This document shows, in pieces, positions 8,516 through 18,654 of a DNA stretch of 64,000 nt; position 1 is the stretch's first letter, and the number at the start of each line of letters is the position of its first letter. The stretch lies in the NCBI GenBank assembly GCA_016707285.1, contig JADJIA010000004.1, positions 62,001-126,000 on the forward strand, in the 5' to 3' direction. The translations under genes and the position numbers were made by a program. This DNA comes from Ignavibacteriales bacterium (GTDB lineage Bacteria; Bacteroidota; Ignavibacteria; Ignavibacteriales; Ignavibacteriaceae). Below the pieces are notes generated by a model. It made no database searches. It was not told the DNA's origin and was given only the letters and a program-made list of their open reading frames with translations.

Positions 8516-10885
8516 ATGAAAATCAGATTGCGTGTGTTAATTGTTGAGGACTCAGAAGATGACAGAGAGCTTCTTTTGCTCGAGTTGCGCAGGGGTAACT
8601 ATGAACCCGATTATGTTTGTGTTGATACACCTGAGGCAATGCAAAGTGCTCTTGAGAGTGGCGGCTGGGATATAATTCTCAGCGACTACTCGATGCCAAA
8701 ATTTAATGGTCTTACAGCGCTTCGAATGGCAAAGACAAAAGATTTTGAGATTCCGTTTATCATTATTTCAGGTACCATAGGTGAAGAGATTGCAGTAATG
8801 GCGATGAAATCGGGAGCCCAGGATTATATCATGAAAGGGAATCTGAGTCGTCTTATTCCTGCAATTGAGCGTGAACTGAAAGAATATGAGATCAGAAAAC
8901 AACGAAGAGAGGCTCTTGCCCAACTGGAAGAGAGCCGGGCATTTTTTAGAGCTGCATTGGATAACAGCACTGCCGGGATCGTGATAGCTGTTGGACCGGA
9001 AGGCAAAATTCTTTATGTAAACCAGGCAGGATTGATGATTCGAGGGGGCAATTTTCAAAATCTGGCTGAAGGAGTGGGTGTTGATGAGTATGTTGCACGC
9101 TGGCAGATGTATGACTTCGAGGGTAATCCTTTGGAATGTGATAGAGTGCCTTTGACCCGTGCTCTCAAATATGGCGAAAAAAACTCAAGGGAGTTCATTG
9201 TAAAAAGAGACAATGGGGAAGATCGAATTGTTTTGGCAAATGCCTCTCCAATCAGAAATGAAGCAGGGAATATTGATGCTGCCATTGTGGTTTTTAGCGA
9301 TATTACCGAGTTTAGAAAAACAGATTTGAAATTAAAAAGAAACGAAGTTCTTTTAAACCTGATGGGGAGAACCGCAAAAATTGGCGGTTGGGAATTTGAT
9401 ACCAAAACAATGCAAACTGAGTGGACTGAAGAAGTTTACCATATTCATGAAGTTGATCTCTCATTTGATCATAATGTTCAAAAGGGGATAAACTTTTATG
9501 CACCCGGATCAAAAGAGGTTCTTGAAGCTGCAGTTGTTAGATGTATTGAATCTGGTGAACCCTACGATCTTGAGCTTGAGTTTATTACTGCCAAAGGAAA
9601 TCACCGGTGGGTTAATTCAATAGGCAAAGCTCATTATGAAAACGGAAAAATTACAAAAGTTTATGGCTCTTTCCAGGATATAACCGAACGCAAATTATTG
9701 GAAATTGAAAGATTGAATGCACAAAATGAGCTTTTTGTTGCAAAAGAAAAGGCTGAAACAATGAGTCGCCTGAAGTCTCACTTTCTCGCAAATATGAGCC
9801 ATGAATTGAGAACTCCTCTAAACGGAATCCTTGGTTACTCCGATATTTTAAGTGAAAAACTTGATGATCCCGAGCTTTCATCCATGGCTCAAGGAATATA
9901 TAATTCCGGGAAAAGATTAAGCGAGACTCTTAACTTGATTCTCGATTTTTCTGTTGCCGAGGCTGATAAAATAGAAGTGTTCCCCCAGGATATTAAATTT
10001 GTTCCTGTTGTTGAAAGTTGTATCGAACAATTTTCAGAGAATCTGGAGCGAAAAAATCTCATACTTACAACTCAATTTCCCGATGAAGATATCTATTCCT
10101 CATTGGATGAACGACTGTTTAAACGGATCGTTTACAATCTAATTGATAACGCAATTAAATTTACCCAAACGGGTGGGATTTTGGTCAAGGTTGAGAAGGA
10201 AGATATAGAGGGGACTCCCTGGGCTGTCTTACAAGTAAAAGATACCGGAATTGGCATTAAAGAAGAGAATTTCCACCTTATTTATGAAGATTTTAGACAG
10301 GTGAGCGAGGGAATTTCTCGAAATTATGAAGGAACGGGACTTGGTCTCACAATAACCAAAAAAACTGTTGAACTGATGGGTGGGATTATCTCGGTTGAGA
10401 GTAACATTGGTGAAGGTTCAACTTTTACCGTTAAATTTCCAGGGAAACAAAATCCACTTCTCGCAAAAAACAGAAAAAAATTAGACAATTCAACTCAACC
10501 TGCCGATTCAACAGAACAGAAATTTCCCGTTGCTCTGTATGTGGAAGATGACCCCATCAACAGAGATGTGATGGGAATGTTTCTTAATAAAACCTGTATT
10601 CTTGACACCGCCGGGTCCGGTGAAGTTGCATTGAAAATGATAACATCCAAAAAATACGATCTTATTCTTGTTGATATTAATCTGGGCGAGTCGATGAGTG
10701 GGATGGAAGTTGTAAAATCACTCTTGGCGATGCCTGATTACCACAATGTTCCCATCATTGCAGTAACCGCTTATTCGATGGGAAACGAAAGGTCCAATTT
10801 CCTGAATGGTGGTTGCACCCACTATCTTGCAAAACCTTTCAGGAAAAGGGAACTAATTGACCTTGTTGAGAGTATATTAATGTAG
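8516..10885 (+). CDS. hybrid sensor histidine kinase (REC-PAS-PAS-HisKA-HATPase-REC)
   Basis: The start ATG 8516 lies one base after the previous stop and has AGAGG upstream. The 789-residue protein is soluble. Order: a receiver (1-125, VEDSEDD and Asp in IILSDYSMP); PAS at about 145-275; a PAS with PAC-like end (VYGSFQDITERK) at about 285-400; HisKA (ANMSHELRTPLNGILGYSD); HATPase (N box in NLIDNAIKF, G boxes DTGIGI and GTGLGL); and a C-terminal receiver (VEDDPINR, Asp in ILVDINLGE, Lys in YLAKPF). It can both receive and send phosphate, so it may integrate the signal from the ATPase-linked sensor. No DNA-binding partner is next to it. Confidence 0.9.
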   Translation: MKIRLRVLIVEDSEDDRELLLLELRRGNYEPDYVCVDTPEAMQSALESGGWDIILSDYSMPKFNGLTALRMAKTKDFEIPFIIISGTIGEEIAVMAMKSGAQDYIMKGNLSRLIPAIERELKEYEIRKQRREALAQLEESRAFFRAALDNSTAGIVIAVGPEGKILYVNQAGLMIRGGNFQNLAEGVGVDEYVARWQMYDFEGNPLECDRVPLTRALKYGEKNSREFIVKRDNGEDRIVLANASPIRNEAGNIDAAIVVFSDITEFRKTDLKLKRNEVLLNLMGRTAKIGGWEFDTKTMQTEWTEEVYHIHEVDLSFDHNVQKGINFYAPGSKEVLEAAVVRCIESGEPYDLELEFITAKGNHRWVNSIGKAHYENGKITKVYGSFQDITERKLLEIERLNAQNELFVAKEKAETMSRLKSHFLANMSHELRTPLNGILGYSDILSEKLDDPELSSMAQGIYNSGKRLSETLNLILDFSVAEADKIEVFPQDIKFVPVVESCIEQFSENLERKNLILTTQFPDEDIYSSLDERLFKRIVYNLIDNAIKFTQTGGILVKVEKEDIEGTPWAVLQVKDTGIGIKEENFHLIYEDFRQVSEGISRNYEGTGLGLTITKKTVELMGGIISVESNIGEGSTFTVKFPGKQNPLLAKNRKKLDNSTQPADSTEQKFPVALYVEDDPINRDVMGMFLNKTCILDTAGSGEVALKMITSKKYDLILVDINLGESMSGMEVVKSLLAMPDYHNVPIIAVTAYSMGNERSNFLNGGCTHYLAKPFRKRELIDLVESILM

Positions 10886-11124
10886 ATGAAAAGTAATTGA
10901 TTTAATTTATTATTTCGATTGAGTCTTATAAACCATTTTGCACTTTTTTATTGTGTGAATCGTAGTTATATTGCACTCGAAATTATTTAATCGACAAGGA
11001 ATCGTTGGTTCCAACTTCCCGGTTACATCAAAATACTGATCTTCAGTTTTTCCAAAAAGCAGATTTCTCTGTTTTGTTTAATTTTATAAATAATCATTAT
11101 CTTAATATTCCAGAAGGAGACAAT

Positions 11125-11601
11125 ATGTCTAAATCTATTTCACTCTTTATACTGTTTTTTGCTCTTATAGCACTTCCGGGCTTTGCTCAGGAAACATTCA
11201 CCAATGCAGAGGCCAAGGTAAGTATCACACTTCCTGCCGGCTGGATGTATGAATCAGATGCAAACGGAATAATAGCTTACCCTGCCGAAGGTGGATTTGC
11301 CGTCCATTTTAATATTCTTGGTGCTGATGATCTTTCAGCTGCTCTTGATGAAGTTGATAAAATGCTTGCTGCCCAGGTTTCTGATCTTCAACTCGGCGAA
11401 GGCCAGGCCTATGAAATAAATGGAATGAGTGGAGTATTTGTGGAAGGTTCTGCAGATGGAATTCTTTTGGCTATTGGTGTTATCGACACCCCCGTTGCCG
11501 GTAAAAGCCTGATGGTTGGTGCATGGGGCGCTCCTGAAACAATTGAAAAATATGCTGCAGATGTTCAAAGCATCATACACAGTATCTCGCCCGCCAATTA
11601 G
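11125..11601 (+). CDS. small secreted protein of unknown function
   Basis: ATG 11125 is chosen because AAGGAGA stands just upstream and the protein then opens with a signal peptide (MSKSISLFILFFALIALPGFAQ). The mature part, about 136 residues, is predicted alpha/beta with TFTNAEAKVSITLPAGW near its start. It resembles the exported PsbP-like/DUF1795-type folds in which a short lipid- or ligand-binding sheet follows such a strand, but the match is loose. It is monocistronic, convergent with a DUF1579 gene. Confidence 0.8.
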   Translation: MSKSISLFILFFALIALPGFAQETFTNAEAKVSITLPAGWMYESDANGIIAYPAEGGFAVHFNILGADDLSAALDEVDKMLAAQVSDLQLGEGQAYEINGMSGVFVEGSADGILLAIGVIDTPVAGKSLMVGAWGAPETIEKYAADVQSIIHSISPAN

Positions 11602-11709
11602 TTAAAAACCAATTTTTGTAACCGGATCTTTGGAAACAAGGATTCGGTTTTTTGTTTTTAGATCATCAGCAGAACTTCAAAAGACTTTAATCCCAATAAT
11701 AATCCTTTG

Positions 11710-11828
11710 AACTATCCGGAATTTCCGGATAGTTGGAGTTTAGGGCTGTCAGGCATTCTTATTACCGAACCATTAGAAAATTTCTAATAGTTGCCTCCTT
11801 TTGAACTATTCGAATTTTTCGAGTAGTT
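11710..11828. repeat. three 25-base palindromic elements with covarying arms
   Basis: Elements at 11710-11734, 11768-11792 and 11804-11828 each open with AACTAT or AACCAT and close with ATAGTT or GTAGTT around a GAAATTTC-like centre. The arm core differs (CCGG, TTAG/CTAA, TTCG/CGAG), yet each stays self-complementary. They occupy the gap between two convergent genes and could serve as bidirectional terminators or be REP-like repeats. Confidence 0.6.
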
Positions 11829-11850
11829 GCCAAAATAAATTCAGAAAAAC

Positions 11851-12408
11851 TTATTTCCTCTTTGTATAAATTGTCTCCCACGAAAGGATTTCTTTGCCTT
11901 CTTTAAGAGTAAACATTTTAATGGAGTGATTATTCATATCGGCGAAATTCCAGACTCCTTTAAATTTTGACTCTCCCTGAACAGCATCAATGAAACTGCC
12001 AAACATTTCGATGTTTTTGGTCTCATTGTTCATAGTGCCAGTTGAGATGGTAAATCCGGTGCCCATATTGTCAATCCATAACGCCTGAAATTCTTTTTTG
12101 ATATTGTCGAATCCAAACAATTGAATTGCTTGCATTGGCATTCCCCATGCGACGCCGTCGTGTGAAATCTGCAGATATCTTCCACCAAGCAACATCTCAC
12201 CTTTTGCAGTTCCTTTGTTGTTTATTGGCTCTTTTCCGGGCTCTGTCCAAATTTTCAGGACATAATCCCAGTCACCCAAAGCGTGCGTCAGATACTCGTG
12301 CGCTTCTCCCGGTGTAAGATATTCCATATAAGCTTTCATCTCAACTTCGTTTTGAGCGAATGAAAATCCCGTAAGGATTATAACAAAAAATAGGGTCATC
12401 TTTTTCAT
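11851..12408 (-). CDS. secreted DUF1579 family protein
   Basis: The 185-residue protein has a signal peptide (MKKMTLFFVIILTGFSFAQ) and the DUF1579 pattern: a Leu-rich start with LTHALGDWDYVLKIW, the conserved GGRYLQ after a KGEMLL strand, and later FGFDN...FQALWIDNMGTG. The family is a calycin-like beta barrel of unknown role. A paralogue of the same length is encoded at 59449-60015. It is transcribed alone, toward the palindromic repeats. Confidence 0.85.
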   Translation of the reverse strand: MKKMTLFFVIILTGFSFAQNEVEMKAYMEYLTPGEAHEYLTHALGDWDYVLKIWTEPGKEPINNKGTAKGEMLLGGRYLQISHDGVAWGMPMQAIQLFGFDNIKKEFQALWIDNMGTGFTISTGTMNNETKNIEMFGSFIDAVQGESKFKGVWNFADMNNHSIKMFTLKEGKEILSWETIYTKRK

Positions 12409-12639
12409 TCTATGTTCCAGTCCATAAGTTTTATGAGTTTACAAATGTGAAACCAAAAATAACAAATTTCCTAAACAAAATGTGGTTGTGAGGATTACAT
12501 TTTATCTGACCGGTGGAACCGCCCTTAGGAGGATGAATGAATCTAATGAATGCAATCTTGATCTGAAATGAATTTTGTAGTTTTATTGATTTTTGGCTAA
12601 GTTTAGGGACAGTATTTTCAGATTTAATATTTTAATACC

Positions 12640-12829
12640 ATGTTAATTGTAGCAATCGTATCCGGAATCATTGTTTTTATTTTTGCTCCTTCAATTTTAA
12701 ACCACAAATGATTACTCCCATCAGAACAGTCCCCCTGAAGTAATTTCAGGCTATGATCGAAATCCTGAATCAAATGTGACTATCGAAACAGTTCCGGAAT
12801 CAAAAAATCCGATGGATCATTTTAAGTAG
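12640..12829 (+). pseudogene. possible small membrane protein broken by a one-base insertion
   Basis: From ATG 12640 a hydrophobic segment MLIVAIVSGIIVFIFAPS reads to a stop after 23 codons. Dropping one A in the AAA run near 12700 continues the frame as TTNDYSHQNSPPEVISGY to a stop at 12827-12829, ending NPMDHFK. That gives a 62-residue protein with one membrane helix and a polar tail. No ribosome-binding site is clear. The rest of 12409-12988 shows nothing I can name. Confidence 0.35.
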
Positions 12830-12994
12830 TTGATTATTCCAACCAACAGTAATTCTTTTCTCTTTTCGATAATACATTAGCTTGAACAAATGATTCAAAC
12901 TTATCCAGTCTTTCTAACTTAAAATTGGCAAGATGTTTGTGATAAGTCCAAAAATATGTATCTTGGTTCATTGAAAATTAACTGATTATTGGTT

Positions 12995-13300
12995 ATGCAT
13001 ATACAATATGACGCTTTGGCGGTTGAAGAAATCTGCCTAAGGTATAAAATTACTGAGCTCTCTTTTTTTGGAAGTGTTATCAGGGATGATTTCACAGATC
13101 AAAGCGATATCGACATCCTTGTTCAATTTAATCCAGGAGAAGCCCCTTCCATCTCAGGATTTGAAGACTTACGGATGGAATTGCAACACCTTCTTGGGCG
13201 TAAAGTTGATCTGGTTACAAAAAGGTCAATCGAGAAAAGCAAAAATCAATTTCGCCGCAAAGAAATATTAGGGCATTTTAATGTCATTTATGCAGCGTGA
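12995..13300 (+). CDS. MNT-type minimal nucleotidyltransferase (antitoxin-like)
   Basis: The 101-residue protein has the nucleotidyltransferase signature GSVIRDDF followed by SDIDILVQF (the GSxxR...SDxD pattern that binds nucleotide and metal) and a later acidic strand KVDLVTK. Such MntA proteins neutralise HEPN partners by adding AMP to them. The ATG at 12995 gives the normal family start. Its 3' end overlaps a HEPN gene that has lost its middle, so this antitoxin appears to be orphaned. Confidence 0.85.
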   Translation: MHIQYDALAVEEICLRYKITELSFFGSVIRDDFTDQSDIDILVQFNPGEAPSISGFEDLRMELQHLLGRKVDLVTKRSIEKSKNQFRRKEILGHFNVIYAA

Positions 13301-13435
13301 TAAAGTATGCGTGGAATGCGGAATTTTATCGTTCACGAATACAACGAAATTGATACTGAAATAATCTGGAAGACATCTCGAGAGGAGATTCCTCTCTTGG
13401 CCAGGATAATAGAACAAATCCTTTCAACAATTTGA
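13281..13435 (+). pseudogene. HEPN (HepT-like) toxin remnant with internal deletion
   Basis: ATG 13281 opens the usual HEPN start MSFMQRDKV, overlapping the MNT gene. About 55 codons are then missing, and the C-terminal part resumes in another frame at about 13307 as MRGMRNFIVHEYNEIDTEII, reaching a stop at 13433-13435. The RNase motif Rx4H (RNFIVH) survives, but the helical core does not. A 42-residue product from ATG 13307 is possible but unlikely to fold. Confidence 0.7.
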
Positions 13436-13447
13436 CTTTCAGTAATC

Positions 13448-13789
13448 TTATTTTTCTCTCGAATTATTAGAACCTGGTTCCATCCTCACCATCTTCCAAA
13501 TTATTGTGGAATTTTCAGGGAGATCAATTACTCCTTCTTCCAGGCGGGGACCCACATACTGCCCAACAATCAGGATATCATCTTTTTTAAGCATCAGGGT
13601 GGTCCTGTTCATGGGAATTTTTATTCCAAGCAAATTACTGTAAAGAAGTGAAGTGGATTGATGCCCAACAATGGAAGTAAAACCGTTTTTTAACTTCTCC
13701 AACACCTCATCCTCACTCAAAGTGTTTACCTCGATTATACAATTCTCATCAACCATCGAAAGTGCAAACGCATTACCGAGATAAATCAT
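13448..13789 (-). CDS. DUF1874 protein, AcrIII-1/Crn2 ring-nuclease-like
   Basis: The 113-residue protein starts MIYLGNAFALSMV, the hallmark opening of DUF1874. It also has GHQST with His43, the IPMNR strand and QYVGPRLEEG with Arg82. In AcrIII-1, the viral anti-CRISPR, and in the cellular form Crn2, the His of this GHxxT motif and a basic residue cut cyclic tetra-adenylate made by type III CRISPR systems. No CRISPR array, Cas gene or phage gene lies in the window. It faces the decayed MNT-HEPN pair tail to tail. Function is inferred from family motifs only; the last 20 residues are variable. Confidence 0.8.
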   Translation of the reverse strand: MIYLGNAFALSMVDENCIIEVNTLSEDEVLEKLKNGFTSIVGHQSTSLLYSNLLGIKIPMNRTTLMLKKDDILIVGQYVGPRLEEGVIDLPENSTIIWKMVRMEPGSNNSREK

Positions 13790-13953
13790 TTATTTCTTCC
13801 ATATTTTCTATTTTCAAGTTGTGTGTAAGGTGCAAGACACTGCATGAGGATACTTCTTTCTTTAGAGTTTATATACTTGTTACCTCAATATAGAGAAAGA
13901 AAAACAGAAATTTTCCATATTCCGCATTCGAGATTTAATAATTATGGCTTGCC

Positions 13954-16036
13954 CTACCTCACCAACACCATCTTCCTTGTTATAGCAGTTCCTCCCATAG
14001 TCAAACGATATAGATAAACCCCTGAAGAAAGTCCATACTTGGCTGCATCTATAGAGAAGGAATGGTTGCCGGCATCTCTAAATTCGTTGAAGATTGTTGC
14101 AACTTCTCTTCCCTGGATGTTATATAGTTTTACTGTTACCACTCCACTTGCCGGGAGTGCATAGTTTACAACTGTTGAGGGGTTGAACGGATTTGGGAAG
14201 TTTTGGGAGAGTGAGATTGAGGCAGGAGTTTCGTTCTGAATTTCAGGCTTAAGGTAGGTCACTCCCCCATTTGTTGTTCTTAGAATTGCGCCGGAAAATC
14301 CTGCTATCCAACCAGTTTGTGCATCTATAAAATCTAATGTAGTCAGATACCCATAATCGGGGGTTCCGTATGATATCCAGTTTTCACCCCCGTTTGTGGT
14401 TCTTAGAATTGTACCATAATTCCCCACAACCCACCCGGTTTGTGCATCGGTAAACTCAATGTCATATAAAAATCTATTCTCCGTGAAACTTTGCAGCAAC
14501 CAGGTTGCGCCTCCCGTTGTTGTTTTAAAGATTCTCCCTTCGGTACCAACAACCCACCCTGTTTGGGAGTCAATAAAATAACATGAAAGCATAGTTTGGG
14601 TGTTTGCGATGGGTCTTAAAACCCAGTTGACTCCTCCATTTGTGGTCTTTAGAATAGTTCCGGCTTGACCCACAGCCCAAAGAGTGAGTGAATCGATGAT
14701 AAAAACTGATTTTATATTGTAAATCGAGGTGCTATTCTGTGCTCCCCATGTATTCCCGCCATTTGTTGTTTTTAAAATTACACCATCGTCTCCGGTAACC
14801 CACCCGGTTTGGGCATCTAAAAAATCGAACAGAGTTTAACCATTTCGGAGTACCACTAATCTGGGTATCCCAATTTGCTCCTTTATTGGTTGTTTTGATT
14901 ATTCGCCCTGAGCCACCAACAGCCCAGCCTGTTTGGACATCAATAAAGGAGACAGATGCCAGGTGGTCCAAAACTCCACTTTCGTAAAACTCCCAATTGT
15001 TTCCCCCGTTGGATGTTGTAAGGACAATCCCCGAACCTCCAACCGCACAACCGTTCTGTGCGTCAATGAAATCCATGGAACTCAAACTGTAGATAAAACC
15101 CCGATTCATCTTTTCCCAGGAATTACCCCCATCAGTTGATTTTATGATCCCACCGTTGCGCCCCACAGCAAAACCTGTCTGTGAATCGATAAAATTAATT
15201 GATTGTAACCAACCAACTGTATCACCGTACATTGGCAGCCAGTTTAGACCGCCATTGGTTGTCTTTAAGATTGTACCAAAAAGAGCAGTGATCCATGCAT
15301 TTTGGGGATCGAAAGAATGGATTGAAGACAAAGAAGTTGTAATGTTGCTTATTTGAGGTGTCCAGGTCTCGCCGCCGTTGGTTGTTCTGAAAATTCTACC
15401 CTTTTCGCCAACAACCCACCCTGTCTGCGAGTCACTGAAATGGATTGAGTACATCCAATCAGTAGTATCTCCAATTTGTTTTACCCAGGAAATCCCACCG
15501 TTTGTAGTTTTTAAGATTGTTTTATACCCCACAACCCACCCTGTTTGTGAATCGATAAAACAAATTGATTCCAACTCATTTGTTGTTCCGCTGATTAGAG
15601 TTTGCCAGAAGCTGCCACCATTTGTGGTTTTTATAATTGTACCGTTGTGCCCCGCTGCCCATCCCTTTTGTTCATCTGTAAAATAGACCGACTGTAACGA
15701 GTTGGTTGTTCCACTGTTTTGGCTAATCCATGAGGTTCCTCCATTTGATGTTTTCAAAATAATTCCATCTTGACCCACAACCCACCCGGTTTGTGCATCA
15801 GGAAAATAAACTTCTTCGATTCTCGCCTCTGTGCCACTAACCTGAGCATCCCAATTTACCCCTCCATCTGTGGTCTTTAAAATTGTACCGAACCCTCCCA
15901 CCGCCCAACCGGTTTGAGTGTCCACAAATTTAACAGACATAAGGAAGCTAATTGTAGGATATGGATTTTGCAAAACCCATTGGGCATTTAGCATGAATGA
16001 TGAAGCGATGATGATGAGAATTATTCGTTTTGCCAT
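13954..16036 (-). CDS. secreted Ycf48/BNR-repeat T9SS surface protein (one frameshift)
   Basis: A signal peptide (MAKRIILIIIASSFMLNAQW) is followed by more than a dozen repeats of the pattern DxQTGWxVGxxGxIxKTTNGGxxW, each about 43 residues. This is the Ycf48/photosystem-assembly-type beta-propeller unit common in Bacteroidota and Ignavibacteria secreted proteins. The end is a T9SS sorting domain (LSQNFPNPFNPSTVVNY to ITRKMVLVR). The frame breaks at about 14827, where one extra base (C on the coding strand) converts VDFLDAQTGW into another frame. The two pieces are 14732-16036 and 13954-14820. It is probably exported and attached to the outer membrane; ligand unknown. Confidence 0.85.
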
Positions 16037-16352
16037 CTTGATTCCACCTGATTTAAAGTTTTTTATTTGGTTGGCTCATGGTTAAATGAGTCAGATCAAA
16101 TAAATCAATAGTCTTATTAATTATTTCTAACATGACATAAATGTTGAATTGTGACTCTTGAACTTCGATAAAAATTTTTAGAATTCCAACAGTTTTTAAG
16201 GAAAAATTCAAATTTTGTAATAACACAATAGAAATGACACCCACTCGACTCGATAGAAATGACACTCTGCCAAAATTTCATTCATTTTTGTAGGAAATGG
16301 GCAACTAAATTTTTATTTTAAATCAGGCGGAATTAAACTTTAGGAAATTGAT
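16037..16352. other. intergenic region with a 13-base direct repeat
   Basis: Between two divergent surface-protein genes, the only structure seen is ATAGAAATGACAC twice (16228-16240 and 16253-16265). No promoter of sigma-54 type and no RNA gene is recognised here. The minus-strand gene and the plus-strand gene both start next to AT-rich upstream sequence. Confidence 0.4.
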
Positions 16353-18654
16353 ATGAAAAAATATTTTATACTTATTGTAATTGTGTTAGCTGGTTTTATA
16401 AAAGCGCAGTGGCTCCCAGTAAATATCAGCCTTTCAGGAACTCCTCCATATACGGATGTTTACATTTATGGTGATGAGGAGATGGCCATAGTGTCAACCG
16501 GCTTAAATTTCCTTTTTAAGTCATTTGATCATGGTACAGGTGGGATGGTTGTGTTTGAACCACCCAGACCAAAAATTTCAGGCACTAGGAGGGGCCACTA
16601 TGTTTGTTGGGATTTAAAGCATTATTCAAAGATCGTGGTGGCTTATGGCAGAAAATGACAACAAATACCAAACCAACGAGTCAACCGTTGATATTGAAGG
16701 GGGAAGAAACAATCTTTTTTTCATCGCACTTACCAAGAGCATTTACCGGAAATCGCCGTTCAATTGGGATTTGACACAATTATTTCCGCCCCTTGCAGGT
16801 AATGAGACAATAAAAGGTTTGGCATCGTTTAAAACTTCCGGTGAGATATTATTTGCTAATCTCGCAAAATAATAAAAAGCCTGGATGATGGTTGAATAAA
16901 ATTTAAAAACAATTTCAATTCTGGAGACATTTAGTGATTCAAATGTTGTCTTAATGGGGGGGATAGATTCTCAAAGGACTCTATATTTTTCTTCAGATAA
17001 AGGTGAATCTTGGGATTCCATTGCAATGCCAATCCAATTTCTTGAACTTCACATGACAACTCCAGCCAGGGGTTTTGCAAAATCAATTACCAATGAATTA
17101 TATTATACCACCGATAGTATGAAGACATGGGCCAAACATCAGTCAATTAAGATATTAAGAGGTTGCACAACATCAGGGGAGAAAGGGTTTATGCTAACAT
17201 TAACTGATGATGTTTATATCACTTCCAACTCCGGTGAGAGTTGGCAACAGATTTCGAATCTGAGTTCAAATTTAATAAAGGATATCGAAATACTTGCCGA
17301 CAATTCCGCTTATGCTCTCGCAATAAATGGTCAACTTTATCGATCCGCCAATTATGGCAGTACCTGGAATCTTATCAAAGATTCACTGCCACCAACTTTA
17401 ACAAAGTTAACCCGCGAAACTGACACTTCTTTTTTTGTTTATTCTCCGGGCGAAAACATTTTTAGATATGGTGAATCAAGCGGCAGTCTCACAAATTTAA
17501 CCCAGATTTTCCCGACTTTAATTCCACAATCCAAATCTACAATGGGACTCTATGTAATCAGGAACAATCAGAATCTTAGTTATTCAGAAGATGATGGACT
17601 CATGGACGACAAAGTTAATACCCGATACAGCAACGGTCAATTTTTTGCCACTGATTCTTTGTTTTATATTGCATCAAATGAAGGATATTATTATTGGTCA
17701 CCAATCAGAAACACATGGTTGAAAAACGGGAATAATCTCGATGGTGAAAACTGTTTTATTTACCGAAACGGTAATAGAATGTGGATTTGTTCAAAAATAT
17801 CAATGTATCTGTCCGAAAATGGTGGATTAACATGGACTATTATTACCGCAGGAAACACCTCAAAGGCTTTTTATCCGCATAAAAATATGTGGGTAATGCA
17901 ACAAACTCCGGTAAAAATTATTCAGAGCACAGACGTAGGAAGGAGTTGGGGGTTAACTCAATCTTATCCGTCGTCCTCTGATATTGTGAGTATTAAACTT
18001 AACCCGCCAAATTTTGGCCTGATGCTTCGTGCCAATGGGTCACTGTTTCTGATGCATAATAACGGACTTCCCGTTGAAATGACCTCATTTAATGCTGAGG
18101 TGGTGTCAAAAGGAGTATTGCTAAAATGGGAAACAGCTACCGAGACGAATAATTATGGATTTTTTGTGCAAAGGAAAAGCAACGGGATCTGGAGTGATCT
18201 CGCTTTTGTCTCCGGGATGGGAACAACTCTAAACCCTTCATCTTATTCCTTCCTTGACGAGGTAAAACCTGATAAGGGAGACAGCAATTATTACAGATTA
18301 AAACAGGTTGATCTTTCGGGAGAATTTTCATACAGTAAGGAAGTGGCGATTGGATTTTCACCCTACACACTTGAACTTGACCAAAACTATCCAAATCCTT
18401 TTTCAACCGGAACGGAAAATGGCACCAGCGAAACGGTAATAAGGTTCAGGTTACCCGAAGATGGCGAAACAAAACTCACAGTTTATGATACCCAAGGCAG
18501 AGTTGTTGAAGAACTTCACAACGGTTCACTTCCTGCAGGAGAACATTCATTTACTTTCCCTTCGAAGATAAGTTCACCCGCAAGTGGCGTCTATTTCTAC
18601 GAACTAAGATTTAATGGGAAAATAAAACGAGGGAAGATGTTGCTTTTGAGGTGA
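16353..18654 (+). pseudogene. secreted BNR-like T9SS surface protein, broken by several frameshifts
   Basis: The N-terminal piece (16353-16658) has a signal peptide (MKKYFILIVIVLAGFIKAQW). The second piece (about 16645-16872) and the large piece (from about 16900 to 18654) lie in other frames. The region 16873-16950 needs at least one more shift. The large part holds sialidase-like repeats (SSDKGESWDSI, TSNSGESWQQI, SENGGLTWTI), then the linker PVEMTSFNAEVV...ETNNYGFFVQRK and a T9SS sorting domain (LDQNYPNPFSTG to KRGKMLLLR). Three or more shifts in one gene suggest decay, though nearby genes also carry shifts that could be sequence errors. Confidence 0.75.

Noticed and set aside
13448..13789. 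Prophage-borne anti-CRISPR
   Set aside because: No integrase, capsid, tail or lysis gene is in the window, so a viral origin cannot be claimed.
16228..16265. Insertion-sequence end
   Set aside because: Two ATAGAAATGACAC copies recall IS21-type end repeats, but there is no transposase and no matching opposite end.
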